A stretch of DNA of 39,185 bases from an uncultured Lachnospiraceae bacterium. GTDB lineage: Bacteria; Bacillota; Clostridia; Lachnospirales; Lachnospiraceae. Shown here piece after piece: positions 6,652 to 15,457 of this stretch. Every line of letters starts with the position of its first letter. Positions within the stretch are counted from its first letter, which is position 1. The notes under the pieces were generated by a model. It ran no database searches, was not told where the DNA came from, and worked only from the letters and a program-made list of their open reading frames with translations. The stretch is taken from the NCBI GenBank assembly GCA_910580195.1, contig CAJTWA010000042.1, forward strand, positions 1 through 39,185, in the 5' to 3' direction. Both the position numbers and the translations under genes were made by a program.

Positions 6652-8841
6652 ATGAGCAACAGGCATGGGAACCTTTCCATCAACAGCGACAATATTTTCC
6701 CTATTATAAAAAAATGGCTCTATTCCGACCATGACATTTTCTACCGGGAACTGATTTCCAACGGATGCGACGCCATCACCAAGTTAAAGAAATTGGACCT
6801 GATGGGCGAATACGAACTCCCGCAGGACTTCGAGCCCAAAATCCAGATTGTGGTAAACCCGGAAGAAAAGACCCTGAAATTTATCGACAACGGCCTTGGC
6901 ATGACTGCGGACGAGGTGGAGGAATACATCAACCAGATTGCATTTTCCGGCGCAACGGATTTCTTGGAGAAATACAAGGACAAGGCCAGCGAGGAACAGA
7001 TTATCGGCCATTTCGGCTTGGGCTTCTATTCTGCCTTCATGGTAGCGGACGCCGTACACATTGACTCCCTCTCTTGGCAAAAAGACGCCGTGCCTGTGCA
7101 CTGGGAATGTGACGGCGGGACGGAATTTGACATGTCCGACGGCTCCAAAGATACCGTGGGCACTGAAATCACCTTATTCCTCAACGAAGACTGCTTAGAA
7201 TTCGCCAACGAATACCGGGCAAGGGAAGTCATTGAAAAATACTGCTCCTTCATGCCCACCCCCATTTTCCTGAAAAAAGAAAATGCAGAGCCCGAATATG
7301 AAACCATCCCGGCCGATGAGGTAACGGAAAAAGACACCGTCATCGAAACCATCGTGGAAGAAGCCAAATTCGAGGAAAAAGAAAAGGAAGACGGAACCAA
7401 GGAACAGGTGGAAGTTTCCCCACGTACGGAAAAGGCAAAAATCATCAAGCGCCCCGTGCCCTTAAACGACACCCATCCCCTTTGGACCAAGCACCCCAAC
7501 GACTGCACCGACGAAGAGTACAAGGCCTTCTACCGGAAAGTATTCCAAGATTACAAGGAGCCCCTGTTCTGGATCCACCTGAACATGGACTATCCCTTCA
7601 ACTTAAAGGGCATCCTGTATTTCCCGAAAATCAACACGGAATATGACTCCATTGAAGGCATTATCAAGCTATACAACAACCAAGTATTTATTGCCGACAA
7701 CATCAAGGAAGTCATCCCCGAATTCCTGATGCTGTTAAAGGGCGTCATTGACTGCCCGGACCTGCCCCTGAACGTGTCCCGGAGCGCACTGCAGAACGAC
7801 GGCTTCGTGCAGAAAATTTCAGATTATATCACGAAAAAAGTAGCGGACAAGTTAAGCGGCATGTGCAAGACCGACAAGGAATCTTATGAAAAATACTGGG
7901 ACGACATCAGCCCCTTTATCAAGTTCGGCTGCTTGAAAGATGAGAAATTCTGCGACAAGATGAATGATTACATCCTCTTTAAAAACTTGGATAACAAATA
8001 CCTGACCCTGCCAGACTGCCTGAAGGTGGAAGAACCTGCCGATACTTCTTCTGGCACTACAGATGGGGCTGAGGATACTACTGCTTCTTCTGGCACTACA
8101 GACGGGGCTGAGGATACTACTGCTTCTTCTGGAACTGCAGACAAGGCTTCTGGCAATGCAGATGCTGCTTCTGAAAACAGCGGGGCTGCCACTGCTGATG
8201 CTGCTGAAAATGACGCCGAAGAAGATGAGGATAAGGACACCCGCAAGCCAGTTTACTATGTCACTGACGTCCAGCAGCAAGGCCAGTATATCAACATGTT
8301 CAAGGAACAGGGCATGGATGCGGTAATCTTAGACCACAACATTGATACCTCCTTCATCACCCAGTTAGAGCGCAGGAATGAGAAAATCAAATTTGTCCGC
8401 ATTGACGCAGACCTGACAGAATCCTTGAAAGAGGACATCCCAGAGGAAGAGCTGAAAGAGGCCCAGGACACATTGACGGAAACCTTCCGCAAAGCATTGA
8501 ACAACGAGAACTTAAAAGTATCCGTCGAAAAGCTGAAAAACGCAGAGATTGCCTCCGTCATCACCCTTTCCGAAGAAGGGCGCAGGATGCAGGACATGAT
8601 GAAAATGTACGGCATGGCAGGGATGGACGCTTCCATGTTCGGCGGCGACCAGACCCTGATCCTGAACGCAAAACATGCCCTTGTCCAGTATATTTTAAAC
8701 AACAAGGATTCCGAACATGTGAACCTGTTCTGCGAACAGCTTTATGACTTGGCCGTGCTCAGCAACCACCCGCTGCCCACTGACGCTATGGGCAAGTTCG
8801 TGGCAAGGAGCAACCAGATTATGATGCTGCTGGCAAAATAG
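6652..8841 (+). CDS. htpG: Hsp90-family molecular chaperone HtpG
   Basis: Cytoplasmic ATP-dependent chaperone of 729 residues (about 100 longer than E. coli HtpG). The N-terminal GHKL ATPase domain shows ELISNGCDAITKLKKL, DNGLGMT and GHFGLGFYSAF. The middle domain has HPLWTKHPNDCTDEEYKAFY and the SRSALQND loop; the C-terminal dimerisation domain ends GKFVARSNQIMMLLAK. The extra length comes from an acidic, Lys/Glu-rich charged linker (about residues 225-265) and a Ser/Thr/Ala/Asp-rich insert (about residues 460-530). The insert contains 13-residue tandem repeats between the middle domain and the C-terminal part, a position that should be solvent-exposed. The gene is monocistronic, between a CIRCE-controlled promoter and a later strong terminator. 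Confidence 0.96.
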   Translation: MSNRHGNLSINSDNIFPIIKKWLYSDHDIFYRELISNGCDAITKLKKLDLMGEYELPQDFEPKIQIVVNPEEKTLKFIDNGLGMTADEVEEYINQIAFSGATDFLEKYKDKASEEQIIGHFGLGFYSAFMVADAVHIDSLSWQKDAVPVHWECDGGTEFDMSDGSKDTVGTEITLFLNEDCLEFANEYRAREVIEKYCSFMPTPIFLKKENAEPEYETIPADEVTEKDTVIETIVEEAKFEEKEKEDGTKEQVEVSPRTEKAKIIKRPVPLNDTHPLWTKHPNDCTDEEYKAFYRKVFQDYKEPLFWIHLNMDYPFNLKGILYFPKINTEYDSIEGIIKLYNNQVFIADNIKEVIPEFLMLLKGVIDCPDLPLNVSRSALQNDGFVQKISDYITKKVADKLSGMCKTDKESYEKYWDDISPFIKFGCLKDEKFCDKMNDYILFKNLDNKYLTLPDCLKVEEPADTSSGTTDGAEDTTASSGTTDGAEDTTASSGTADKASGNADAASENSGAATADAAENDAEEDEDKDTRKPVYYVTDVQQQGQYINMFKEQGMDAVILDHNIDTSFITQLERRNEKIKFVRIDADLTESLKEDIPEEELKEAQDTLTETFRKALNNENLKVSVEKLKNAEIASVITLSEEGRRMQDMMKMYGMAGMDASMFGGDQTLILNAKHALVQYILNNKDSEHVNLFCEQLYDLAVLSNHPLPTDAMGKFVARSNQIMMLLAK
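8047..8136 (+). repeat. 39-bp tandem repeat inside htpG
   Basis: Two full copies (starting at 8047 and 8086) and a partial third (8125) of a 39-bp unit encoding SSGTTDGAEDTTA. The following Ala/Asp/Ser-rich stretch may be older, decayed copies. The repeat keeps the reading frame. Confidence 0.9.
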
Positions 8842-8918
8842 GAAAGAATAATTGCATAAAATCCCAAGCTATATTTTATGGATAGATGTTGGAATCATCA
8901 AGTACTACCCCGCTGTGA

Positions 8919-9011
8919 AAGCCGCCAAGCGGCCTAGAAGTTTCCGGCGGAACGGTGGAACAGGATACTTCCGTTGCAGAATATATCATGCAGCATTGGA
9001 ATAACGCATGA
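8919..9011 (+). pseudogene. possible decayed 3' gene fragment
   Basis: Downstream of htpG a 30-codon open stretch ends at TGA (9009-9011) and reads like a protein C-terminus (GLEVSGGTVEQDTSVAEYIM, then QHWNNA). It has no start codon with a ribosome binding site and is preceded by in-frame stops. It may be the tail of a lost gene between htpG and the terminator at 9131. The 417-bp gap between htpG and the next gene holds nothing else I can identify. Confidence 0.3.
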
Positions 9012-9130
9012 ATTTTGTAAAACCTGATTTATTCCCGCGAACAATGAATGAACCAGGCAGCCGCGGGGTATCTGGCTTACATCTTTCAATAATTTTAAAA
9101 TGGGGCTGCCGGAAACTAATTAACCCCTAA

Positions 9131-9177
9131 CAGGGGCGGGTGTAATCCATACAACTACACCCGCCCCTGAAATTTTT
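9131..9177 (+). terminator. strong intrinsic terminator downstream of htpG
   Basis: A perfect 14-bp inverted repeat (9131-9144 and 9156-9169; CAGGGGCGGGTGTA on the left) with an 11-nt loop, followed by AAATTTTT. It would end transcription of htpG or of the gene whose remnant lies between. Confidence 0.8.
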
Positions 9178-9258
9178 CCATAAAAAAGAAAAATCTTGTC
9201 CATTAATGAGGGTTTCATCCTTCATTTTCTCCGCCCTTTTCTTTTTCTAATAGAAATG

Positions 9259-10233
9259 TTACACCAATTCAGGCTCTTTCTTTACAATAACAGCCCGGAT
9301 GCCTTCTATGTCCATGCCTGTTGCAACTGCAATCTGCTCCAGCGTAAAGTGGTTCGTGTACATATTTATAATGATTCTTTCTTCCCTTTCAGCCCTTCCC
9401 TCGGCTCTTCCCTCGGCCCTTCCTTTTTCCCTGATTCCCTGGCTCAAATTACACATTGCGCTCACATCCTCTCTCATCTTATCATTTACCGGGATATTAT
9501 ACTCTGTTTCCATAATCTCCAGTTTTTCCTCCGTAGATAATTCCGTGGAAAGCATGGCGCCCAGCAGGCGGTGCAGCCCATATTCCCCGCTGTGTTCCGG
9601 AAGTTCCTTGGAGATTCCTATCAGCATGATGTTCAGCAGGCCAAGCCCGCCTTCCCACTGGCTGTGCCCCATCACCCTGTCATTTGTCAGGTGCATATAG
9701 TCCATGCTGTTTTCTTCCATGTCCATACATAGCCAAATGCTGAAGACAGGCTTTATGCTGTCATAATCCATTTTTACAAAATCCCGCTCTTTCTGGGAAG
9801 AAACCATCCTGCTCACATAAAATACTGCCCGGTTTGGCAGGCGGTATCCGGCAGGGGTGTCCTTCTGCGCCTCTACGTTCACAATCATCTGCGATACCCC
9901 GTCTTTCATGCGCACATAGAAAATAATGTCAAACCTTACAAGCCCTTCCTTTATTTCTGCGTTTTCTGTATTCATCCCGACAACCCGCTGCCCGCTTTTT
10001 TCCGCTATCCCATTGGTCTGCCCCGGCTCAGCGGGGACTGTGCCGATAAAAGGTTCCCCTTCAATATAAGGAGCCACGTCTTCCGGCTCCATCCCCCGGA
10101 ACTCCTCTACGGTTTTTACCAGAATATGCGCCAGAATAATTTTATTTCCCAGCAGGCGTTTTGCCTTTTCATCATACTGCGCATCCATGCCTGCCGCGCT
10201 GATTGATTTTTTTATCTCCGTGTCCACAGCCAT
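9259..10233 (-). CDS. Rpn/PD-(D/E)XK nuclease family transposase-like protein
   Basis: A 324-residue protein of the recombination-promoting-nuclease (Rpn, YhgA-like) group. The nuclease core is visible as GLVRFDIIFYVRMKD (Asp) followed by MIVNVEAQKD (the Glu-x-Gln/Lys pair), then YRLPNRAVFYVSRMVSSQ. The C-terminal part has three copies of the tripeptide-like unit GRAE, then a helix-turn-helix-like end (FTLEQIAVATGMDIEGIRAV). Such proteins are abundant and often multi-copy in Lachnospiraceae; members have DNA-nicking activity and promote recombination. The ATG at 10233 touches its ribosome binding site (GGAAGGGGG), so a GTG two codons later (10227) may be the true start. No inverted repeats flank it. 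Confidence 0.85.
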   Translation of the reverse strand: MAVDTEIKKSISAAGMDAQYDEKAKRLLGNKIILAHILVKTVEEFRGMEPEDVAPYIEGEPFIGTVPAEPGQTNGIAEKSGQRVVGMNTENAEIKEGLVRFDIIFYVRMKDGVSQMIVNVEAQKDTPAGYRLPNRAVFYVSRMVSSQKERDFVKMDYDSIKPVFSIWLCMDMEENSMDYMHLTNDRVMGHSQWEGGLGLLNIMLIGISKELPEHSGEYGLHRLLGAMLSTELSTEEKLEIMETEYNIPVNDKMREDVSAMCNLSQGIREKGRAEGRAEGRAEREERIIINMYTNHFTLEQIAVATGMDIEGIRAVIVKKEPELV

Positions 10234-10522
10234 CCCCCTTCCGTATACTTGAGGGCAATGCCAAATCTAGCTCCAAAATCCGCCATTCCCGGGGCATGGC
10301 GCCATGGTTACTCTGAGAAATCTATGGCGCATATACCGTTTGGGACAGTATCATAGCTGCAGATGCCCTTTCTGTGCAGTATTGTATGCCAATATTATAC
10401 CCTGAAACATCCTCTGATTCAATCGGTACTTTTTTGAAGTTTACAAGGAATTTCACATTTAATTTCTTCCACCTTCCAATAATCCCTTGCCAACTTTACG
10501 TTCCACCTACATATTTTACCGC

Positions 10523-10578
10523 CAAAACCTTTGGCCCGCATGGTTTTGCCATAACCTATTTTTTACGTCAAAAATAGG
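10523..10578. other. paired palindromes in a 470-bp gene-free stretch
   Basis: The region 10234-10706 contains no convincing gene. It holds CAAAACC/GGTTTTG (10523-10529 and 10542-10548) and a perfect 9-bp inverted repeat CCTATTTTT/AAAAATAGG with a 6-nt loop (10555-10578). A 12-bp palindrome, CATGGCGCCATG, lies at 10295-10306. They could be remnants of a small mobile element or operator sites for the small plus-strand gene that follows. Confidence 0.3.
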
Positions 10579-10706
10579 CTGCCGTGCTATTCTTTCATCT
10601 GTCGCTACTGCCTTTGCATGGCCCGGGAAACGGAAAGAAGCTGAATGGATTTACGCAGATATAATTTCATCTGCATCTTAATGATTAGAAAGTGGGGGAT
10701 ACCATC

Positions 10707-10955
10707 ATGAATGAATTATTGAGGAAAATCTTTGATACAATTATTTGCTATGAACGCCAATCGGTTGAGGCAGGGCAGAACATTGAAAAGGAAATAGAAC
10801 TGCTGATTCAGCCGTATCAAGGCAAACTAACGGATGACATGCAGGAAGAGCTAAAAAACCTGCTATATGGAATATCATCCGCTGCAGAACGCGAAGGATT
10901 TTTACTGGGCATAAAATACACACTGAAAACATTGGCTGCGCTGCTATCGGATTAA
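10707..10955 (+). CDS. small helical protein, resembling DUF6809
   Basis: An 82-residue, probably all-helical cytoplasmic protein (MNELLRKIFDTIICYERQSV at the start, GFLLGIKYTLKTLAALL at the end). The layout recalls the small DUF6809-type proteins of Lachnospiraceae, which often sit beside regulators on mobile DNA; this assignment is from appearance only. The ATG at 10707 is chosen because GGGGGA lies 7 bp upstream; the in-frame GTG at 10692 would sit before that site. It converges on the XRE regulator, sharing four bases (TTAA) at their stops. Confidence 0.6.
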   Translation: MNELLRKIFDTIICYERQSVEAGQNIEKEIELLIQPYQGKLTDDMQEELKNLLYGISSAAEREGFLLGIKYTLKTLAALLSD

Positions 10956-11284
10956 AGCAGGTCAATCATCTTTAACACCCTGTATTTTTTATCCGTACTG
11001 CAATATTTTAACTTATCCATAATCCTATGTTCCAATCCATCTTCTAAATCCTCGCCAACCTTGTAGGTATACTCTTCGCTGATAAAACAATCCACGCTGC
11101 ATTGAAGTATATTTGCAATCTTAACAAGGGCAGTCAGCGACGGATTGGCGCGCCCACATTCAATGTTGGAAATGTGGCTTGGGTTGACATCCAGCTTGTT
11201 TGCAATAAACTCCTGCGTAATCCCCAGCGCTTTCCGCCTTTTTCTGATATTTGCGCCAATCGTCTTGAAATCTAAATCATCCAT
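10952..11284 (-). CDS. XRE-family transcriptional regulator
   Basis: A 110-residue DNA-binding protein with a Cro/C1-type helix-turn-helix at residues about 8-65: IGANIRKRRKALGITQEFIA, then NKLDVNPSHISNIECGRANP. A short C-terminal helical region (DKLKYCSTDKKYRVLKMIDL) probably mediates dimerisation. Sequence style is that of regulators found on conjugative and transposon DNA in Clostridia. With the convergent small gene it occupies the site where the flagellin gene has lost its 5' end. That suggests, but does not prove, that they arrived together. Confidence 0.85.
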   Translation of the reverse strand: MDDLDFKTIGANIRKRRKALGITQEFIANKLDVNPSHISNIECGRANPSLTALVKIANILQCSVDCFISEEYTYKVGEDLEDGLEHRIMDKLKYCSTDKKYRVLKMIDLL

Positions 11285-11338
11285 ATCTTTTCCTCTTTTT
11301 CGTAGTATGCCCTGATTTTAAAGAAACATTTCTGCTAG

Positions 11339-11827
11339 ATTAATTATGACTCAAAATTTGATGATAATGGCAACACTAATAGTGGCAACAATAGTGGAAC
11401 TAATACCAATATTGACACTTACAAAAATGAAAATCTATGGATTCAAACAGGTGCAAATTCAATGCAAGGAATGTTTTTAAATCTAGTAGATGCAACTGCA
11501 AAAGGAATTGGCATTACAGACCCTGCATTAGATGTAACAAGCTACGCCAATGCAAGTACTTCAATCTCCAGATTAGACAACGCCATCAATAAAGTAAGCG
11601 CCTACCGAAGCCAGTTCGGCGCCCAGCAAAACAGGCTTGAATATGCAAAATCCGTAGATGATAATACAGCCGAAAATACCCAATACGCAGAATCAAGAAT
11701 CCGGGACGCCGACATGGCAGAGGAAATGGTAAAGTACACCAAACACAATATATTAGAACAAGCCGGGCAATCTATGTTAGCCCATGCCAACCAAAGTACG
11801 CAGGGCATCTTAGCCTTATTGCAATAA
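11339..11827 (+). pseudogene. flagellin, N-terminus missing
   Basis: The frame is open from 11339 (directly after an in-frame TAG) to TAA at 11825-11827 and encodes the C-terminal half of a flagellin. A low-complexity Asn/Gly/Ser/Thr variable part is followed by WIQTGANSMQGMFLNLVDAT. The conserved D1/D0 C-terminus comes next (NAINKVSAYRSQFGAQQNRL, then ANQSTQGILALLQ). The N-terminal D0/D1 half, required for export and filament assembly, is absent, as are an upstream start codon with a ribosome binding site and a promoter. The only internal ATG (11462) would give 121 residues of C-terminal domain. No other flagellar gene is in the window. Confidence 0.85.
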
Positions 11828-11892
11828 TTTTGCCAAGCTTAAGTATGTGCACTGCTTCCACTCTTGGCCCATTGCCCACAGGATAAAATTTC

Positions 11893-11928
11893 AGGGAGAA
11901 ATAAATGCATTTCTATTTATTTCTCCCT
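11893..11928. terminator. bidirectional terminator-like hairpin
   Basis: A perfect 14-bp inverted repeat (11893-11906 and 11915-11928, AGGGAGAAATAAAT on the left) with an 8-nt loop lies between the convergent flagellin remnant and the foldase gene. On the minus side it is followed by GAAATTTTATCC. The plus side is less T-rich. Confidence 0.6.
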
Positions 11929-12034
11929 ATTCCTATATCCTCTATTTCGGTGCATATATATCTTCCAACCGATATGCCGTGCATGGCTATCCATCTAACT
12001 GCATGCCAAAATTTTTAAAAGCCAAAAACCCTGC

Positions 12035-13024
12035 TTACCAATTGCAATGCTTCTCATACACCTCAAAGAAGCTATCCGTCTTCACCTCTTGGTTCACTTC
12101 CACCCTCACCTGCTCCCAGACCTCTTCATTGAACTCCGAGGAGAGGGAATCAAGGAATTCCATGTACACATCGTCGAAGGCTTCTTTCCGGCGTTTCTCC
12201 AGAATCACAGATTTATTGTCATCCGTCTTTTCTTGGTTATAATGGTTGGTGCATTTCAGGAAATAAAACCCTTTCTCTGTCTTGATGCGCTTGCTTACCT
12301 GGTCGTTTTCCAAGGAAAAAGCCACTTTTTCCACTTCCGGGGCCACGTCATTCCTGCCAAATGTAACCTCAATCTCCGAAGCCTCGTTATAAACATTTGC
12401 AACCGAAAGGAAATCCGCCCCTTCCTTTAGCTGCCCTGCTACCTCCTTGGCCTTTTCCTTGCTTGCCACGAAAATCTGCTGGGCTTCCATCACCCTTGCC
12501 TCATCGTCGCTCACCTCGTCGTCCACCCCTTGGGTCAGGTGGGTATACAGCTTATTGGCAAGGCCGTAACGCTTGTAAAGGGTTTCGATGTCCCCCTGCT
12601 TCACATGCATGTATTCCTTTTCCGTGTCATTGAGGGAATTGTAATATTCCTCCGCCGCCTCACGGACTTTCTCCTTTTCCTCCTTGGACAAGGAAATGTC
12701 CTTCTCTTCCGCTAGGAAATCCATTGCCATAATCTGGGCAAGCCGGGAAATCGTCAAGTCCTTCACATAATTTTCCAAGTCGTTGTTCCCAAACTTATGC
12801 TGCCACAAATCAATCCCATACATGGTTGCATACATGTTCTGGTAATTTGTCATCACAACCCTTGCTTCTGGCAGGGTACAGACTTCATTTTTGATTTTAA
12901 ACACATCATTGTCGCTAAACCCTGCGCTCACCATGACTTGGGTATCCCCAAGCTGGCATCCTGCCAACTGCACGGCCAGCAAGGCAAACACTGCCAAAAT
13001 CCTGTATTTTATCTGTCTTTTCAT
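12035..13024 (-). CDS. PrsA/SurA-like lipoprotein, peptidyl-prolyl isomerase family
   Basis: A 329-residue exported lipoprotein. The N-terminus has a basic start, a hydrophobic stretch (ILAVFALLAVQLAGC) and a lipobox LAGC with the lipidated Cys near residue 23. The N-terminal helical region resembles SurA/PrsA chaperone domains. Around residues 180-265 a parvulin-like segment can be seen (AQQIFVASKEKAKEVAGQLK, then EGADFLSVA, FGRNDVAPEVEKVAFSLEN and KGFYFLKC), though it lacks several typical catalytic residues. It may act as a foldase without isomerase activity. The ATG at 13024 follows AGGTGAGGG; an upstream GTG lies inside that site. It is 15 bp downstream of the FAD oxidoreductase gene, hence probably co-transcribed. 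Confidence 0.8.
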   Translation of the reverse strand: MKRQIKYRILAVFALLAVQLAGCQLGDTQVMVSAGFSDNDVFKIKNEVCTLPEARVVMTNYQNMYATMYGIDLWQHKFGNNDLENYVKDLTISRLAQIMAMDFLAEEKDISLSKEEKEKVREAAEEYYNSLNDTEKEYMHVKQGDIETLYKRYGLANKLYTHLTQGVDDEVSDDEARVMEAQQIFVASKEKAKEVAGQLKEGADFLSVANVYNEASEIEVTFGRNDVAPEVEKVAFSLENDQVSKRIKTEKGFYFLKCTNHYNQEKTDDNKSVILEKRRKEAFDDVYMEFLDSLSSEFNEEVWEQVRVEVNQEVKTDSFFEVYEKHCNW

Positions 13025-13039
13025 TCGTACCCTCACCTG

Positions 13040-14440
13040 TTAATCCATATTCTTTAAAATGCTGCGGGCTACGGAAAGGCCGTTTGCCGATGCCTGCTGG
13101 AGCCCCCTTGTGACAGAGGCGCCATCGCCGATTGCCCGGAGGCCAGCCACATTCGTTTCAAAATCTTGGTTCACTACCACTTTGTTGGAATAAAACTTTA
13201 CCTCAACCCCGTAAAGCAGCGTTTCATCGCTGGCAATCCCCGGCGTCACCTTATCCAAGGCAAAAATCATTTCCTCAATGTCCACCATAATCCGGTGCGG
13301 GAATACCAAGGACAAATCCCCGGGCACAGCATCCTTTAACGTCGGTATCAGGTTATTCCTGCAAAGGCGTTCCTCCGTGGTGCGCCTGCCCCGGCGGAAA
13401 TCCCCAAACGTCTGCACCAAAATCTTCCCGTCGCAGAGCATGTTGGAAAGCTGGGCAATCTGCTTGCCATATTCGATGGGGGTCTTAAAGGGCTTTGTGA
13501 AATTTTTGGAAACCAGCAGCGCAAAATTCGTGTTGCAGGTTTTCAAATCGCTGGATTTATAGGCATGGCCGTTGACGACTGCCAGCCCATTGTCGTAGTA
13601 TTCCGCCGCCACCTCACCGGAAGGGTTGGTGCAGAACGTCCGCACCTTGTCGTCAAAAGTGGGGGTATGGTACACCAGCTTGGCTTCGTATAGGTTTTTA
13701 TTCAAAAACTCCATTACTTCGTCCCGGACTTCTACCCGGACGCCAATATCCACGGTTCCAACCTTTGTTTCGATTCCCTGCTCCTTGCACACATGGCTGA
13801 ACCAATCCGCCCCTTCGCGGCCGATGGCGCAGACAATTTCCTTCCCATAATATGTTTCACCCCCGGCTGCCACCACGCCTTTGGCCCGGCCGTCTTCCAC
13901 GATGATATGTTCCACCATGGCCTTGAACTTCATTTCGATGCCCTGCCCCAGCAGGTGTTCCTGCAGGCGGCTGTAAATCTTATAGCCTTCCTCCGTGCCA
14001 AGGTGGCGGATGGGGCACTCCACCAGTTTCAGGTTGGCGTTGATGGCCTTCCTGCGGATTTCACGGATTTCCTTTTCTTTCCCAAGGCCATACACGCTGC
14101 TGTCCGCCCCGAATTTTAAGTATATCTGGTCCGATTCCTGAATCAGTTCCATAGCCTTGTCATAGCCTAAAAGTTCCGGCAGGTTGCCGCCCACGTCTGG
14201 GGAAAGGGATAATTTCCCATCGGAAAATGCCCCTGCCCCGGCAAACCCTGTGGTAATGGAGCAGGGCTTGCAGCCTACGCAGGCCTTGGTCTTGCGCTTC
14301 GGGCACTGGCGTTCCTCAATCCGCCTTCCCTTTTCCAGCATCAGCACTTTCAGCCCCGGCCTCTGCCGGATTAATTCATAGGCGCAGAAAATCCCAGACG
14401 GCCCTGCCCCTATAATGATTACGTCATAATTTCCCATCAT
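13040..14440 (-). CDS. FAD-dependent oxidoreductase (COG2509-like)
   Basis: A 466-residue flavoprotein. The N-terminal dinucleotide-binding motif is VIIIGAGPSGIFCAYEL, with the acidic end of the second strand at MLEKG. A Cys-rich stretch (CPKRKTKACVGCKPC, about residues 47-61) follows, then GFAGAGAFSDGKLSL. The C-terminal FAD motif is GLRAIGDGASVTRGLQQASA. This arrangement matches a family of uncharacterised FAD dehydrogenases found in many anaerobes. The four closely spaced Cys could bind a metal or an Fe-S cluster; that is my inference. The start is one of two adjacent ATGs behind AGAGGAATAGG. The foldase-like lipoprotein gene follows at 15 bp. Confidence 0.88.
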   Translation of the reverse strand: MMGNYDVIIIGAGPSGIFCAYELIRQRPGLKVLMLEKGRRIEERQCPKRKTKACVGCKPCSITTGFAGAGAFSDGKLSLSPDVGGNLPELLGYDKAMELIQESDQIYLKFGADSSVYGLGKEKEIREIRRKAINANLKLVECPIRHLGTEEGYKIYSRLQEHLLGQGIEMKFKAMVEHIIVEDGRAKGVVAAGGETYYGKEIVCAIGREGADWFSHVCKEQGIETKVGTVDIGVRVEVRDEVMEFLNKNLYEAKLVYHTPTFDDKVRTFCTNPSGEVAAEYYDNGLAVVNGHAYKSSDLKTCNTNFALLVSKNFTKPFKTPIEYGKQIAQLSNMLCDGKILVQTFGDFRRGRRTTEERLCRNNLIPTLKDAVPGDLSLVFPHRIMVDIEEMIFALDKVTPGIASDETLLYGVEVKFYSNKVVVNQDFETNVAGLRAIGDGASVTRGLQQASANGLSVARSILKNMD

Positions 14441-14550
14441 CCTATTCCTCTGTCAAACATATTGCACCCACGCTATCTGCTAACCCTTTTCCTTCTTATC
14501 CATGGCTGAACGCATCCTACGGATGCATATGCCCTAGCCCAATACGCACA

Positions 14551-14814
14551 TTACCCTTCCACTACCAGATACCTTCCGTCCGGCAGCGGGAATACTTCCG
14601 AAGCATCCTCCAAATCGTCATCGCTCATATGGGCAATATCCGCGCCTTCCTCTTTAAAATAAGCCCTTACTTCCTTTAAGTTCCTGCACACCACCGCCAT
14701 GCAGTCCTCCAGAAATTCTTCTGCTTCTTCTGGGTTATTGGCTACCTTTTCGTCAAATAGCTGCAATTGGTGCTCCAAAAAATATTCTAAACAGGTTTCA
14801 TCATACTCATTCAT
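14551..14814 (-). CDS. small acidic hypothetical protein
   Basis: An 87-residue acidic protein (MNEYDETCLEYFLEHQLQLF at the start, DDDLEDASEVFPLPDGRYLV at the end). It has no membrane segment or recognisable motif apart from the high Asp/Glu content and two Cys. The ATG at 14814 has AAGGAGG with a 7-bp spacer. An 18-residue extension that would overlap maf is rejected. It lies 40 bp downstream of maf on the same strand and probably shares its transcript. Function unknown. Confidence 0.7.
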   Translation of the reverse strand: MNEYDETCLEYFLEHQLQLFDEKVANNPEEAEEFLEDCMAVVCRNLKEVRAYFKEEGADIAHMSDDDLEDASEVFPLPDGRYLVVEG

Positions 14815-14854
14815 ATTAATCCCTCCTTCTGCTGATTCTATGATAGTATGATTC

Positions 14855-15457
14855 TTATAAAATTTCAATGCCTGATTTTGCCAAGTTCTGGTACAGGGCG
14901 GCCAGCGGAAGGCCTACCACGTTGTTATAGTCCCCTATAATTTTTTCAATAAAAATAGCGCATTTCCCTTGGATTCCGTAGGCCCCTGCCTTGTCCATGG
15001 GCTCCCCGGTCGCTATATAGCGGTTGATTTCCAGTTCTGCCATGGGGTACATGGTAACTTGTGTTTCCTCAAAAAATGAGATGCTTTTTACCGTTTTTCG
15101 TCCCTCCATAAGGATGGCCGCCACCCCGGTAAATACGCTGTGGGTATTGCCGGAAAGCATGTGGAGCATCCGGGCGGCATCTGCCTCATCCTTTGGTTTC
15201 CCAAGGATTTCCCCTTGGAAAGCCACAATGGTGTCCGCCCCAAGGATCAATGTCCGTCCTTGCGCTGCTGCCAGCCCCGCCACTTCCTCTGCCTTCTGCC
15301 TAGACAATTCTACCACTGCCTGCTCCGGTTTTGTAGTGGAAATATGTTCCTCCCCTTGGGCTGGGAGGACTTCAAATTCCGCCCCAATCTGGGCCAGCAG
15401 CTCCCTCCGCCTTGGGGATGCGGAGGCCAGCACCAGCCTGCATGGCTGCCCCGCCAT
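14855..15457 (-). CDS. maf: Maf-family nucleoside triphosphate pyrophosphatase
   Basis: A 200-residue house-cleaning enzyme that hydrolyses non-canonical or pyrimidine nucleoside triphosphates to monophosphates; also linked to septum formation. Family motifs are all visible: LVLASASPRRRELL (phosphate loop), LILGADTIVAFQGEILGKPK with the catalytic Asp, ARMLHMLSG, and DKAGAYGIQGKCAIFIEKI near the end. The length is standard. Its ATG overlaps the TGA of the upstream membrane protein gene by one base (TGATG), so the two are translationally coupled. Confidence 0.94.
   Translation of the reverse strand: MAGQPCRLVLASASPRRRELLAQIGAEFEVLPAQGEEHISTTKPEQAVVELSRQKAEEVAGLAAAQGRTLILGADTIVAFQGEILGKPKDEADAARMLHMLSGNTHSVFTGVAAILMEGRKTVKSISFFEETQVTMYPMAELEINRYIATGEPMDKAGAYGIQGKCAIFIEKIIGDYNNVVGLPLAALYQNLAKSGIEIL

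Noticed and set aside
7026..7523. Long antisense frames under htpG (also 7852-8705)
   Set aside because: Shadows caused by codon bias of htpG; no start signals.
9259..10233. Complete insertion sequence around the Rpn-like gene
   Set aside because: No flanking inverted repeats or target duplication found by eye; the gene is called on its own.
14512..14526. Hairpin GCATCC-TAC-GGATGC downstream of the small acidic gene as a terminator
   Set aside because: Short stem and no T-tract on either strand.
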